From: Dallia pectoralis
Lineage: Eukaryota; Chordata; Actinopteri; Esociformes; Umbridae
Direction of reading: 5' to 3'
Assembly: GCA_029465975.1 (NCBI GenBank)
Contig: CM055740.1
Location: forward strand, 4,371,817 to 4,435,816
DNA length: 64,000 bases
Shown: piece after piece, positions 1-12,370 of the stretch
Numbering within the stretch: position 1 is the first letter of the stretch
Layout of the letters: the number at the start of each line of letters is the position of its first letter
Position numbers and translations under genes: made by a program
The notes under the pieces: generated by a model
Databases searched by the model: none
What the model was told of the DNA's origin: nothing
Seen by the model: only the letters and a program-made list of their open reading frames with translations

Positions 1-13
1 CACACACCCTCAC

Positions 14-131
14 CGATCTCCTTGACGCCGTTCTCCTCTATAGTCATCTGTTCAGCCAGGTCAGACAGCGACTCGTCGATGGTGTGACTCCCTCTTAGAC
101 TTTGAGAGAGCCTCTTCCTGAACCTCTTCAT
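14..131 (-). CDS. cdk17: PCTAIRE-type cyclin-dependent kinase, first coding exon (partial)
   Basis: On the minus strand an exon runs from an acceptor (pyrimidine tract then CAG) at about 163 to a GTGAGG donor at 13-8. The ATG at 131-129 opens 39 codons plus one base. The peptide starts MKRFRKRLS, continues LRGSHTIDESLSDLAEQM and ends near MTIEENGVKEI. This matches the N-terminal regulatory extension of CDK17 (PCTAIRE-2), from memory, better than CDK16 or CDK18. The family are CDC2-related Ser/Thr kinases with roles in post-mitotic cells, activated by cyclin Y-type partners. The kinase domain is not in the window; it would lie beyond base 1. The 31 exon bases upstream of the ATG are open in frame but are taken as 5' UTR. 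The family is clear from the SLRG...TIDESL...MTIEEN blocks; the paralogue is likely, not proven. Confidence 0.8.
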
Positions 132-1784
132 CTTCTCCAGGGAGCTCTCGGGCACGGGAGGCCTGAAGGAGGGGGCACAGGGCGCAGTCAGTTACCAAAA
201 CACACATAACAGAAATGAAGAGGAGGCCGGTGAAGAGGAGCATGCCGCTTTAACATAGAGGAACAGCTACTGAGGAAACCATCACTTCAACAGACAGAGG
301 AAACATTTCTCAACACTTGTATGGTACCCTTGATTCATTATAATCGAGACAAGTGTTTTTCCTTCATCAACTGGGCCAACATATATATAAGCATCAGGCT
401 AAACATAAGGGCCTAGCTAAACATAGGCGCCTAGCTAAACATAGGCGCCGACCAAATTACTAACATCGTAAGTATTATTAATTATTAAGTAAATCATGAG
501 TTGTTGCCAATAACTACAGGACTTTTACTGGGAAACACAAGTGTGTGTGTGTGTGTGTGTGTGTGAGTGAGTGAGTGAGTGAGTGAGTGAGAGAGAGAGA
601 GAGAGAGTGAGAGAGAGAGAGGGAGGGAGATAGAGAGCGAGATAGAGAGTGAGCAGGTGAGGCGGGCCCCAACATGTCCACGCTACTTCCTTAATAATAA
701 ACACGGCTTTCAGAACGTTTGGCATAAAACAATCCAGACAGCTAACCAATTCCAAAACCACACCTGTAGTAAAAATATGATCGAAATTTACAAAAACAAA
801 AAACACCCACAGCTGTACGCTATAATCCTCTATCTACATTAAATTAAGACATGACACCAGGTATGTAATAATTGCTGCTTGGACTAAACACAAGAACCCA
901 TCAGCACTTAAGTCTTGCCAGTTGCCAAGCATTATTCTAACAGAGAAAGAAAGCATAATTAATTCCGATGCTGTAATGACGATCGACATATAACGAACAC
1001 ATTGCCTACTGGAGAACCTAAGTGCACAACCCCTAGGTGTGAACAAATAAAAGGAATAATGTAATAATGTTTCCAGGGGCTAATCAAGCATTTCTAGACG
1101 TTTTTTGCTTGTTATAGAGGCCAATCAAACGCACCACTCAGTCTTGGGCGAGGTGGACGGGTCGTAGCACAGCAGGGGATTCATGACAGACGACAGAAGA
1201 TCACTATCTGGGTTACATTCCTTCAATGCTTGGCGGGGGAGGGGGACCGGGGTAGATGAGGTCAGAGAGGTTAAAGGGCACTTGTGAGAGGGGAAAGTGA
1301 AGGCAAGATGGTAGGACGCGGAAGGGAAAAGGGAGAAAACAAAAAGAGATGTCGCCAAATAAGCTTTCTGTCAATCCGCCCATACAATGTGTTATTGAAC
1401 CCATGTGAGCTATAGATGTGTGAGAGGTGAGTGACGTGATTGAGGCCATTTAGCAGGGAAGCAAAGCTCATTCAAATCTCCTGTCGAGCGCTAATTGCCC
1501 TTAATTATGAAGATGACACTATTATCACAGATACAGAAATGCTGGTCTGTCTGTCTGTCTGTCTAAGGAGGAGTTAGTGAGAAACGTGAATTCAGAGTAG
1601 TAGTAAGGCCCTGGAGGGAGAACGGGCAAAAAGAAAAACAAAATTAAGAATGTTTTTACAAAATACTCCCGTCCGGTTTCAGAGCTCACCGTAAGTCATA
1701 ATGCATTCCTGAAGGTCGTCAAATGCCTTTTAATGGCTTGAGACAAATGTTCTGTATTTGTTCTGTGGCTTCCTATTCCTATTC

Positions 1785-2035
1785 CCTTGATCTTAGTGCG
1801 GCTTTCTACACCGCTGATCAGTTCTTTCTCTTGGGGACATTGGAATTTCATATGTGGACACATTCTTGCCTGGTTTAGATCCAGTTATGAAAAAGATAGG
1901 TTTGTATGTGTGGATGACCTTTCCTCTGTCAAACAAACAGGGGTTTGGTGTTCCCCAAGGCTCGGTTTTAAGACCACTACTGTTTTCCCAATATACGCTA
2001 TATTCACAATGTATGCTGCCTCTTGGTGAACGGGA
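1785..2035 (+). mobile_element. LINE reverse-transcriptase remnant
   Basis: A frame here reads GFGVPQGSVLRPLLF followed by QYTLYSQCMLPLGE. This is the conserved reverse-transcriptase block (G-V-P-Q-G-S-V-L-x-P-L-L-F) of non-LTR retrotransposons of the L2/Jockey type. Upstream, in a shifted frame, are pieces of the preceding RT region (FRSSYEKDRFVCVDDLSS). Only about 80 codons remain and they are frameshifted, so this is a dead fragment. Confidence 0.6.
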
Positions 2036-2400
2036 GGAGACATGAATAAATGAATAATTTTGCCTAAGTAAAGTACTTTATTTATATAATAAAAAAAAAA
2101 TGTTTATCATTCTGAAAACACAGGACACATGTTAAGTTACACAACAACAGTATCGGTCTCTTTGATCGAGACAACAGACTTGTGGGGATTTTGACCAAAG
2201 AAAAACACAGATGCAGAAAAAAGTGGATCACTGATGGATGTCAATCATCTTTGATGAACAGTGTCATTTTAATAGGGCCCAACCCAACCCTTTTCATAGT
2301 CCGGATAGGATGATTGCCTTACTTTTTCCATTGTGTCTCTGCATGCCATCGCCATGAGAGCTCTTCCAGAATGTTCCAGGCAACTCACTCCGCCATAACA

Positions 2401-2574
2401 CAGAGCCATTTTAGGAGAGCAGGGTACGAGGGAGTCAAATAGGATTTGGGAATCAACCCAGAGCCATTTTAGGAGAACAGGGTACGAGGGAGTCAAATAA
2501 GATTTGGGAATCAACACAGAGCAATTTTAGGAGAGCATGGTACGAGGGAGTCAAATAGGATTTGTGAATCAACA
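2401..2574. repeat. 58-bp tandem repeat, 3 copies
   Basis: Three copies start at 2,401, 2,459 and 2,517, each beginning cagagc(c/a)attttagg and ending in a 'gggaatcaac'-like tail. They differ at a few positions only. Confidence 0.85.
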
Positions 2575-3029
2575 CTCTCAGCAGACCAGCTCGGAACCTT
2601 CCGGAAATTACACAGTGGAAAACAGAGCTCGACTTCTGCATATTGACTGAGAATAAATGAATAAATGTATGCATGGGTGGAACTGGAGTAAATAGATGCA
2701 TTTGAATAAAAACAGCAGTGCCTCATCTACTCTATTTGTTCAGGCATGCTCAAATGCTCTTTCTCGCAAAACCAGTCGTATATTCTGTGCACACCAATGA
2801 CCTACCTGCTGGATACAATATAATATTTTACATTCTGTATATAGACTCTCTTTTGTATTTTATATAGTTGTTATTGCCATAGCAATGCTGCTCAACTGAC
2901 CTACTTGACCTGTATTATCTGTATATTGACTCTCCACTTGATCCTGTATTGCCTTGTTATTAGCACTCTTGTGTATTAGCTGTGTATTGTGTAATGCTGT
3001 GTTGTCCAGCACATTTTTTCACATTATCT

Positions 3030-3115
3030 TGGCCAGGTGGCCGTTGCAAATGAGAATTCGTTCTCAATCTGCCAACCTGGTTAACTAAAGGTTAAATAAA
3101 TAATACAATTTATTG
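3030..3115 (+). mobile_element. dispersed fish repeat, tail segment
   Basis: The stretch contains 'gcaaatgagaattcgttctc' followed by an 'acctggttaactaaagg' tail ending in taaataaata. Related copies in reverse orientation occur at 12,318-12,370 and 43,945-43,990 (aaccaggt, then gattga). I recognise it as a very common interspersed motif of salmonid and pike genomes; its parent element class is not certain. Confidence 0.45.
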
Positions 3116-3235
3116 TAATCCCAGCATATCTCTGGTCTGGTCTCATGGGCAAGCTGGCAGGGAAGAGGACTGAGCTGGGTCGGATGCACCAGGTTACCGT
3201 CAGAGAGGTAGTCCCTTACAACAGAGCTAGTGCAG

Positions 3236-3265
<30 letters not shown>

Positions 3266-3268
<3 letters not shown>

Positions 3269-3675
3269 CCATCTGGCTTTAGAGACTCTCTCTCCATCCG
3301 GTCTCAGAGACCCTCTCTCCATCTGGTTTTAGAGACTCTCTCTCCATCTGGTTTTAGAGACTCTCTCTCCAACTGGTTTTAGAGACTCTCTCTCCAACTG
3401 GTTTTAGAGACTCTCTCTCCAACTGGTTTTAGAGACTCTCTCTCCAACTGGTTTTAGAGACTCTCTCCCACTGGTTTTAGAGACTCTCTCTCCCACTGGT
3501 TTTAGAGACTCTCTCTCCAACTGGTTTTAGAGACTCTCTCTCCAACTGGTTTTAGAGACTCTCTCTCCAACTGGTTTTAGAGACTCTCTCTCCAACTGGT
3601 TTTAGAGACTCTCTCTCCATCTGGTTTTAGAGACTCTCTCTCCATCTGGTTTTAGAGACTCTCTCTCCATCTGGT
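3266..3675. repeat. 27-bp minisatellite (about 15 copies)
   Basis: Units alternate ctctctctccaac with tggttttagagact, with 25-27 bp spacing. Variants carry 'atc' or 'cac' in place of 'aac'. The array directly follows a (CA)n tract at 3,236-3,265. Confidence 0.9.
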
Positions 3676-4774
3676 CTTAAACAATTCCTGGGATGGTTTT
3701 GGCTACAGTTTTCTATTGTATATAACACTGTAAATAACATGGCATCACTGTAGGTCCCATTAGCAACAGTATTTACATGTAACCGTCAAATTTACCGATT
3801 GCCTTCACGTCAATCATAACCATGACGACAACCACCTGTTTGAGTCCCATTTCATATAAGCATGTGAGCTGCAGTTGAACTAACTGACAACGAAACAACG
3901 GTTTAAATAAAGGAATGCGAACAGCTTCTGCATTCCACAGTACGACTTCCGCAAAAGAGGTCACGAGACGCCCGGTTGACGACCTCTGACCCTGGCAGGA
4001 GGTCAACGGCATACATCACTGCGGGGCGATCGCAGTGAGGGGAAAACCGTTCAATTCCCCTACGTGAATATTACCACTTTCAAAAGACAAAAAGATAACG
4101 TACACTGTATGACAGAATACGTTTACTTTAAACTGCATTTGGCTTCTCATTGATTGACAGCTGGGCAGAACCGCCCACAGTCACACCAGCCATTAGATTC
4201 CAATCAGTGCCAGCCCTCTGCTCTCGCATTAGGGGGACTGTCCAGTGAGCCGCAATCGGCCAACGTCAGTTATTGCACATCAATGCCAAGAGAGGTGACA
4301 GAGCAAGAGAACAGAGACAAAAGAATTAGTCTGAGAGAGCCATCCATGCAAAACCACAGAAATTTCCCAGAGTTGCAATTGTCTCATCCTCAACCCGGGC
4401 CGCGCATCTTCTAAGGAGTCGCGACTAAAGAGCAGAAAAGACAGACAGGCAGAGGGAGAAAGAATGTCATACCGGAGAAATAAAGAAACGCAGAGCGAGC
4501 GAGCTGGGAACCGGGAGCCAGAGAGTACGGGCCCTTAGCATATCTGTTGTGCTGGAATGATTCACGGGCACGGCTGAGCTCACTCTGGCCACAGTCAGCC
4601 TTGGCTCTGTAAAGAGCAGCCCTCTCTCAGCCGCAGAACACAATGGGAACATGAGCGAAGGTGCTGGCACCCGAAACGCTTATATAAAGACCTTTTTGTT
4701 AGGGGGACCGGGGCTTCCTGCTACAAAGACATTTAACAAGCTGGAGTTGCCAGTGCCAATGCTTTGAGTCTCAC

Positions 4775-4946
4775 ATTAGCATAGCCAGGGGAGAGTTAGA
4801 AGGGCACTGGGGAGAGTTACAGGGGAGAGTAACAAGGCACTGGGGAGAGTTACAGGGCACTGGGGAGAGTTACAGGGGAGAGTAACAAGGCACTGGGGAG
4901 AGTTACAGGGCACTGGGGAGAGTTACAGGGCACTGGGGAGAGTTAC
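4775..4946. repeat. short-unit minisatellite
   Basis: Repeats of 'actggggagagttacaggg' in simple (about 20 bp) and compound forms that include 'gagagtaacaaggc'. About seven copies are present. Confidence 0.8.
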
Positions 4947-5039
4947 ACGAAAGTTACAACTGGCCATGTCTGTGGATCTCTGTGAGGCTGGCACCAGCAT
5001 GCCATGTGTTGGCAGAAACTAGACAGCTTTGTCATGATA

Positions 5040-5074
<35 letters not shown>

Positions 5075-5565
5075 AGCATGTGTGTGTGAGCGTGTGTTTG
5101 TATGTGTGTGTGTGTGTGTGTGAGAGCATGTGTGTGTGAGCGTGTGTGTGTGAGCGTGTGTGTGTGTGTCCATCCAGCTGAAGCAATGAAAGGGTGCCGG
5201 TCAGTCCTCAGAAAACATGTTGCTGCACCACGGCAACGACCGCTGAGTGACAGCTGGGTTGAAATGCCAGTCTAGAGGTCAAGTCAAGTGGACACCCGTA
5301 ACCGGGCTGAGGAGATCTGCCTGAACCACAGGACAGGGAGAGTGGTGATTCACTGCCCTGGATCGGGAATTGTACAGTCAATTAATTGAATTTGATTGGT
5401 TCTTATATACTAGCCATTTGCAATGTGCAACACCACACACTTCTTTACCACTTTGCAATGCCAAATGTTAATGAAGTAACAACGACGGAACCGGGTTTTG
5501 TGGCGATGGGACTTTACATAATGATGTCAAATTTGTATGTTGAAAGTAGAGAACGGACGTCACAC

Positions 5566-6546
5566 TAGGGCTGAACGATATTCGGTTTTAACACCGACAT
5601 CGCGATGTGAGCATGCGCGATAGTCACACCGTCGGAACATGCGAAGTGAAGAAGGGTAGCACCCATAAATGTATTAAGAGAACTGAATACAGTGTTCTGC
5701 GAGAAGCCCCGTACATTCCAATGCGAGTGCTCAATAAGCCAACATGGAGCTCGGATCTTCCGCGTTGACTGGCCCATGACGTCACGATGGACATGCGCAC
5801 TAGCAATAATTTGTTTGTGTTGTCGTAGCAACCGATAGCAACATGCGCGGTCCGGAGCTTCTCTCTCGTGTCTCTTAAATCCACGATCACGTAGCGAACT
5901 CATAAACTCACCGTTTCATTGTCTAAAATATTCACTAAACGATATGTTTTCGTTGTTCCTGATCGTTTACATGCGTAGCTAAATAAACGATGGATGTATT
6001 TACACAACCAAGGAGTCGGGAGATGTAATTATTATGTATAATAATTATTTTTTTATACATAAACGGCTACAAAAATGAGGATGTTGACCATAAACAGGTA
6101 CTTTGCCTGGAGTGTTATAAAGTTGTGGCCTCAAAACAAGGAAACACCACCAATTTGTCTGATCACTTAAAACGGCACCACAACGTAAAAATAACGTTTT
6201 ATATTGCTAAAGATATGTTGCCATTAAACACTGTCACCAAAAAGGGATTTAAGAAAATGATCTGAAAGCTTGACACGCGGTATGTTATACCATCCTGCAC
6301 ATATTAGAGCTGTATGGAAAATGCAGATCTAAGATTGAAGCAGAGCTGTCACACGTGGAATACTATGCAGCTACAACAGACTTATGGTCCAGCAGGACAA
6401 CAGAGCCCTACATGAGTCTGACGGTACGGTCTGATGGAATGGTAATTATTGACTTTAGCCTGGATTGATGGCTCGCAATATCACAATATATATCGTTGGG
6501 GAAAAAATATCGCAATGTAATTTTTTTCCAATATCGTGCAGCCCTA
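5566..6546 (+). mobile_element. hAT transposon, ZBED-like, internally decayed, with intact target-site duplication
   Basis: The element starts tagggctgaacgatat at 5,566 and ends with the inverted form atatcgtgcagcccta at 6,546. It is flanked on both sides by the identical 8-bp sequence cgtcacac (5,558-5,565 and 6,547-6,554), the target-site size of hAT elements. Inside, a frame around 6,077-6,190 has a BED-type zinc finger (CLEC, then DHLKRHH). A frame near 6,336-6,436 reads VEYYAATTDLWSSRTTEPY, which is hAT transposase. Stops separate the two pieces and most of the catalytic region is absent, so the 981-bp copy is non-autonomous. Confidence 0.9.
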
Positions 6547-6699
6547 CGTCACACCCAGGATTATAACAGACAGTATTACAGGCAATATATAGCGGCTGGA
6601 GAAACTGTTGGGGACATTTACACCATATCCTGTTTGCAGGGAAATACGAAACATCGACATAGATGATGTAGACTAGACTGTAACATATTTTTGTGGGAC

Positions 6700-6835
6700 G
6701 TAGAGATAGAGGACGACACAGGGAGAGAGAGGACGACACACAGACACACAGACACACAGAGACACAGAGACACACACACACACACACACAGAGAGGACAC
6801 ATAGATAGAGAACGACACAGGGAGAGAGAGGGACA
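6700..6835. repeat. GA/CA-rich simple repeat
   Basis: Degenerate alternation of gagagag, gacacac and (CA)n; no coding signal beyond low-complexity frames. Confidence 0.75.
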
Positions 6836-6924
6836 CAGAAAAAGGTTAGTAGAATATCAGCGGTCAAAAACACAGTGAAGCTCTCTGATCACAGACCAAA
6901 ACCGTTTTCGGCATAGGAGTCCCA

Positions 6925-7010
6925 AATCACACTGTGTCCCACCTGGACAGTGAACCAGGGCGCCATTTGAGCCATCCGGGGTCAAACGTAGTGCACAATA
7001 AAGGCCAACA
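6925..7010. repeat. diverged 'gtgcac' dispersed repeat
   Basis: Contains 'gggcgccatttgagcc' and 'gtcaaacgtagtgcac', a diverged form of the dispersed element also seen near 22,570, 41,225 and 63,910. Confidence 0.4.
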
Positions 7011-7434
7011 GTGTACAGGTACCGCCATAACGGCATTACCGTCGGTGGTTTCCGTCTAAAGTCTGGTTCATAGCAAGGCACAAATTACACCAATGCATCC
7101 TAATATGAGCAGCTATGCAGACTAATGCGGACGGCTTCCCAGCCATAAACCCTGGCTGACTCTTGATGGTCATACAACACGCATCCTACGACCGCTTTGC
7201 AGTCCCAAACACCCCCCACCATGTAGGTCACTATTTATATAGCCAATTCATTATTGAGGCAACACAGACAGTGGAAATAGAAGACAACCATTGGTGGATA
7301 TAGTAACATAGAATTTACATAAATAATAAAATGCGTAACGACGGGCAGTAATACGTTCACCTCTGCGAGTTTGGGTTACATGAATGAGTCCTACATCCTG
7401 GTCAGTTCACCATACTTTATGTGAGTTGAGGAAA

Positions 7435-7474
<40 letters not shown>

Positions 7475-8148
7475 ACTTCTTGGTGACTGAAGTGACTGAC
7501 AGTTAAGCGAGAGTTTGGGAAGACAGTCTCAGACCAGAGAGCTAAATTTAAACACACTAGCATTTGTTGTCTACAGCAACTCTCTGGGCCTTGGTGGCAG
7601 AATCTGTCTGTACTGTAACAGAGGAAGAGAAAGAGTTGTACTCAAGACAGACTAAATATAGGACAGTTACGGGACAGGAATGGTGAGTGTGTGTGTGTGT
7701 GTGTGTGTGAGTGTGTGTGTGTGTCGGCAGCTGCTCTGTCCGGACTAGGGAACACTGCAACCTTCAGACAGCTGTCCTTGGCCTGGTTGCTTTAACATGA
7801 GTCCAGTCCAATAATATATATATGTGCACGCCCACGTGCACACACCAACCATCCAGACTCCGCCCCTGACCCTGAGGGGACCTGTGCCGCATGGCTACAG
7901 CTGCTTCACGGCAGGTCAGGTTACGTTGTCCCTCTCCTGATCCCACCTGCCCACCCCCTATCGGACCCCTCCCCCCCTGTCCGGCAGTCCCTCTCTCCTT
8001 ACTTCCTCAAACACCCACTTTCCCTCTCCTCCCGTCTCCAATCTCACTCCCCTTCCCCCACCTCACTATTTCCTCTCTCATTCATTCTATCATCTGCAAG
8101 GATCTCACCAAAGTCACGTTATTACCACTTCTTTAAAACATAACTCGA

Positions 8149-9345
8149 CGGTGCCAACCATCTCTCTATAAACTCAGCGGTGCCAACCATCTCTCTATAA
8201 ACTCAGCGGTGCCAACCATCTCTCTATAAACTCAGCGGTGCCAACCATCTCTCTATAAACTCAGCGGTGCCAACCATCTCTCTATAAACACAACGGTGCC
8301 AACCATCTCTCTATAAACTCAGCGGTGCCAACCATCTCTCTATAAACTCAGCGGTGCCAACCATCTCTCTATAAACTCAGCGGTGCCAACCATCTCTCTA
8401 TAAACTCAGCGGTGCCAACCATCTCTCTATAAACACAACGGTGCCAACCATCTCTCTATAAACTCAGCGGTGCCAACCATCTCTCTATAAACTCAGCGGT
8501 GCCAACCATCTCTCTATAAACTCAGCGGTGCCAACCATCTCTCTATAAACTCAGCGGTGCCAACCATCTCTCTATAAACTCAGCGGTGCCAACCATCTCT
8601 CTATAAACTCAGCGGTGCCAACAATCTCTCTATAAACTCAGCGGTGCCAACCATCTCTCTATAAACTCAGCGGTGCCAACCATCTCTCTATAAACTCAGC
8701 GGTGCCAACCATCTCTCTATAAACTCAGCGGTGCCAACATCTCTCTATAAACTCAGCGGTGCCAACCATCTCTCTATAAACTCAGCGGTGCCAACCATCT
8801 CTCTATAAACTCAGCGGTGCCAACCATCTCTCTATAAACTCAGCGGTGCCAACCATCTCTCTATAAACTCAGCGGTGCCAACCATCTCTCTATAAACTCA
8901 GCGGTGCCAACCATCTCTCTATAAACTCAGCGGTGCCAACCATCTCTCTATAAACTCAGCGGTGCCAACCATCTCTCTATAAACTCAGCGGTGCCAACCA
9001 TCTCTCTATAAACTCAGCGGTGCCAACCATCTCTCTATAAACTCAGCGGTGCCAACCATCTCTCTATAAACTCAGCGGTGCCAACCATCTCTCTATAAAC
9101 TCAGCGGTGCCAACCATCTCTCTATAAACTCAGCGGTGCCAACCATCTCTCTATAAACTCAGCGGTGCCAACCATCTCTCTATAAACTCAGCGGTGCCAA
9201 CCATCTCTCTATAAACTCAGCGGTGCCAACCATCTCTCTATAAACTCAGCGGTGCCAACCATCTCTCTATAAACTCAGCGGTGCCAACCATCTCTCTATA
9301 AACTCAGCGGTGCCAACCATCTCTCTATAAACTCAGCGGTGCCAT
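8149..9345. repeat. 29-bp minisatellite, about 41 copies, each with TATAAA
   Basis: The unit is 'ctctctataaactcagcgg' plus 'tgccaaccat', 29 bp. Copies are nearly identical. A variant unit with 'aaacacaacgg' occurs at about 8,286 and again at 8,431, exactly five units apart, which shows a local 5-mer higher-order duplication. There are no unique spacers, so it is not CRISPR-like. Confidence 0.95.
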
Positions 9346-9547
9346 ATACTGTATGTGTAAGGTAAGAACAACTAGCTGCCCCACAACCAGGTCAAGACGT
9401 GTTAACAAAAGCGACATACTGTCCAAGTTTCCAGCAGGTCAGGGGTCAATACCATTGGAATCCACTTAACCCTTTAAAGGGATTTGACCCGAGCACAGCC
9501 CAGTCACAAACACTGTCATACCTCTGCCACTTTGACAAGACCTACAC

Positions 9548-9990
9548 AGACGTTACTGGGACACACAGGCGTTACCGAGACAGACAGGCGTTACCGGGAC
9601 AGACAGACGTTACCGGGACAGACAGACGTTACCGGGACACACAGACGTTACCGGGACACACAGACGTTACCGGGACACACAGACGTTACCGGGACACACA
9701 GACGTTACCGGGACACACAGACGTTACCGGGACACACAGACGTTACCGGGACACACAGACGTTACCGGGACACACAGACGTTACCTAGACAGACAGACGC
9801 TACCGGGACACACGGACGCTACCGGGACACACGGACGTTACCGGGACACACAGATGCTACACAGACGCTACCGGGACACACAGACGCTACCGGGACACAC
9901 AGACGCTACCGGGACACACAGACGCTACCGGGACACACAGACGCTACACAGACGTTACCGGGACACACCGACGCTACCGGGACACACAGA
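9548..9990. repeat. 19-bp minisatellite
   Basis: About 22 units of 'cgttaccgggacacacaga', with sub-variants gctacc and cgttacc and occasional shortened units (acagatgctac). The low-complexity open frames through it (for example 9,484-10,029) are consequences of the repeat. Confidence 0.9.
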
Positions 9991-10999
9991 CAATTCATGT
10001 ATCTTCAATTATACAAATATGGGACTTAACACCAAAACATCAGCGGCAGGCTAAATACACGCCTAACTACATATCCTCCATAAAGATGGTATGCTTAAGC
10101 TAAATTGTGTTTTTATACTGTATGTGTAAGGTTTCTCCGGGGTGAATTCACATTCAGAACAATGACAGCTTCCTTCAGGACAGGACATCCTGCAAAACCA
10201 TCCGCCACGCCGAGTCGTGTACTGGCTTAAGATCAGACCTTAAAGAAATCCGAATTTCTTCTAAGTATATGTGACTAGACTGTCACTTTGAGTCAATCGG
10301 AACCAAGACAGATGCACGCTCCTTCCGGGCTGTGCACCCGTTCCACTGGGCTCTGTCGGTCACGTGACAAGGCCCCATCCTGTCAGCAGGGTATAGCAAT
10401 GCATCTCAAATCAAAGTGTATTTGAGCATTTGTTTGGCCTGCAGTTATGACAAGTGAAGAAAAATAAGATTGTGTAGCCAGTCCCTTTAAAAACACTGCC
10501 TGTCAAATGAATTATCTAATCCAGAAAATAAATAAATATCAAAACAAAAACACCACCATACAATAAGAAATCACATTTGTGGTAGTAATTCGACTTTCTT
10601 ATTGGGACGATGGTGTCAATCAACTGTAGGCCATTTAGACCAAATTATGTGCATTGTATAATAATGACACACACGCCTGTTTGATTCCTGTTCTCAGAAA
10701 CACAGTACGCGGGGGAAATACTGTTCACAGTTCCTCAACAAGCAAAAACACTGATCCTCCGACATATTCAGCCCGTCCAAATAGAGCACAATCGCGTCCT
10801 ACTCTTTATCAAACAGCAGATCAAACCAGCCCGACCGAGCCCGTGTGTTCCCTTCACATGGAGAGAGAAGGCGATATATCCAGTTCACATTCCAGCGCCT
10901 AATAGGCAGGAGGGGGACAACTCCCATTTGAAAAGAAACAGTCGGCTTCCCCGCAACAACAACAAACAGAGAGCCATTCACACACACCGAGCCGTGCCG

Positions 11000-11640
11000 A
11001 GCCGTGCGGGGAAGCGAACATTGTTACACTGTTACCCCATTATGTGAGAACGCAGAGGTGGAACGTGTACTGCGGTTGCAGCGGAACCACCACTCGTGCC
11101 TTTAAACGACCCATATAGTGGACAAAATAAGCACGGCGCTCACCAGAAACGCAGTAGGCTGCTCCGACCAGGGTCCCCGCTCCCGGAGCTTCTTTTAAGA
11201 CCGGATGCCGTCTTTCCACCCGCCGTGAAACCAGGAACGCTTTGTTGTCACGGTTTGGTAGTTTCGTATCGACACAGGAATGTCCCCTAAATCCGGGAGA
11301 TAAATGTCTATGCCGCTTCCATCTTGTCAATCGAGGCTTCGAAGTTATTACAACAACCCCCCCGGCCCCCGGTGCAAAACACTCGGTGGATAGTGTGAGG
11401 TTGGCTTTCCGTTCGGGGAATACACCGATATGAGACACCGGACACACCGAGAGATCGCTGGTGAAGGGTTGCGGGCCGTGTGTGTGTGCCTCTATTGCGT
11501 GCTGACGCTGCCAACCCGGCCGTGTCATCGAAAATACATTTTAAAATCGAAGAATCTAAAGCCTGGCCACCGTGGGAAATAGCGCCACCCACCTGTCGCA
11601 GTGGTCGCTGCACAGGACAGAATGTCGCCCTACAGTGGCC
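11000..11640 (-). promoter_or_regulatory. CpG-rich segment; candidate promoter and non-coding first exon of the cdk17-like gene
   Basis: This is the main CpG-dense, non-repetitive part of the left third of the window. On the minus strand it contains a good 5' splice site, GTTTCTG|GTGAGCG, with the exon side ending at 11,144. Downstream on the same strand the first recognisable exon is the cdk17-like exon at 162-14, whose 5' end is an acceptor, so a non-coding first exon must lie upstream. This segment is the best candidate seen. No TATA box or transcript evidence supports it directly. Confidence 0.35.
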
Positions 11641-12317
11641 TCTGGTGTACAGTTAGTTTAGAGTACCTGGCATAGTGGTAAGAATTAAGATGTAAGAGTG
11701 AGTCTTAAATTCACGTCTGTAAAGAAGAAAATATGCATCAAAAAATTTTTTTTTACTTTGTACAATACATATATCTGCAGCCCGGAATCTCTTACCACGA
11801 CACACACATAAAAAGCGTAGCCACACATAAATAAACACACACACACATGAATAAATAAACACACACATGCCTGCTCCCTCGGACTCACTTCTGGCCTTCC
11901 GAGCGACAATCCATCCAACCTTTCCACCCTAGGTAGCCTAGTTCTCTCTCACACACACACATACAACACTTTACACATTCACTCGGATCTGGGTCTGGGC
12001 CAGCTATTCAGGTAAGGAAACCACAAGCAAACAGAAGCCTAAACCCTTCTGCAGGGGTTTCTGCCAAGCAGAGGGCAGCCTTGTTAAAGAGCTCTGCCAA
12101 TGTGTGTGTGTGTGTGTTCATTCCTGTCAAGTTGGATCGGAGGAAACATACACAAGGGCAAAAAGTCGAGAAGAAGAGGGGATGTGTGTGTTTGTGTTCA
12201 GTGTGTGTTTGTTTGTGGTAGGAATAAACACCATAGTGGTAAGCCAGGAGTTGGCCCGGGCCATGAATTCAGCTCTGACACATCAGTCGCACCTGCCCAT
12301 ATCACTGGAAACATTTA

Positions 12318-12370
12318 AAAATAAATTATTTAACCTTTATTCAACCAGGTACACCGATTGAGAACAAAAT
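12318..12370 (-). mobile_element. dispersed fish repeat, reverse copy
   Basis: Contains 'tttaacctttattcaaccag' followed by a gattgagaac block. It is the reverse complement of the element at 3,030-3,115. Confidence 0.45.

Noticed and set aside
5565..5903. Minus-strand ORFs of 88-112 codons at the left end of the hAT element
   Set aside because: They lie in the non-coding terminal part of the transposon and resemble no protein; the transposase remnants are on the plus strand further right.
8149..9345. Regular 29-bp repeats that recall a CRISPR array
   Set aside because: The units are contiguous with no unique spacers, and the locus is in an animal genome.
9399..10054. ORFs of 66-181 codons with RYRDTQTLPGHTDVTG repeats
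   Set aside because: 19-bp minisatellite; frames shift between copies.
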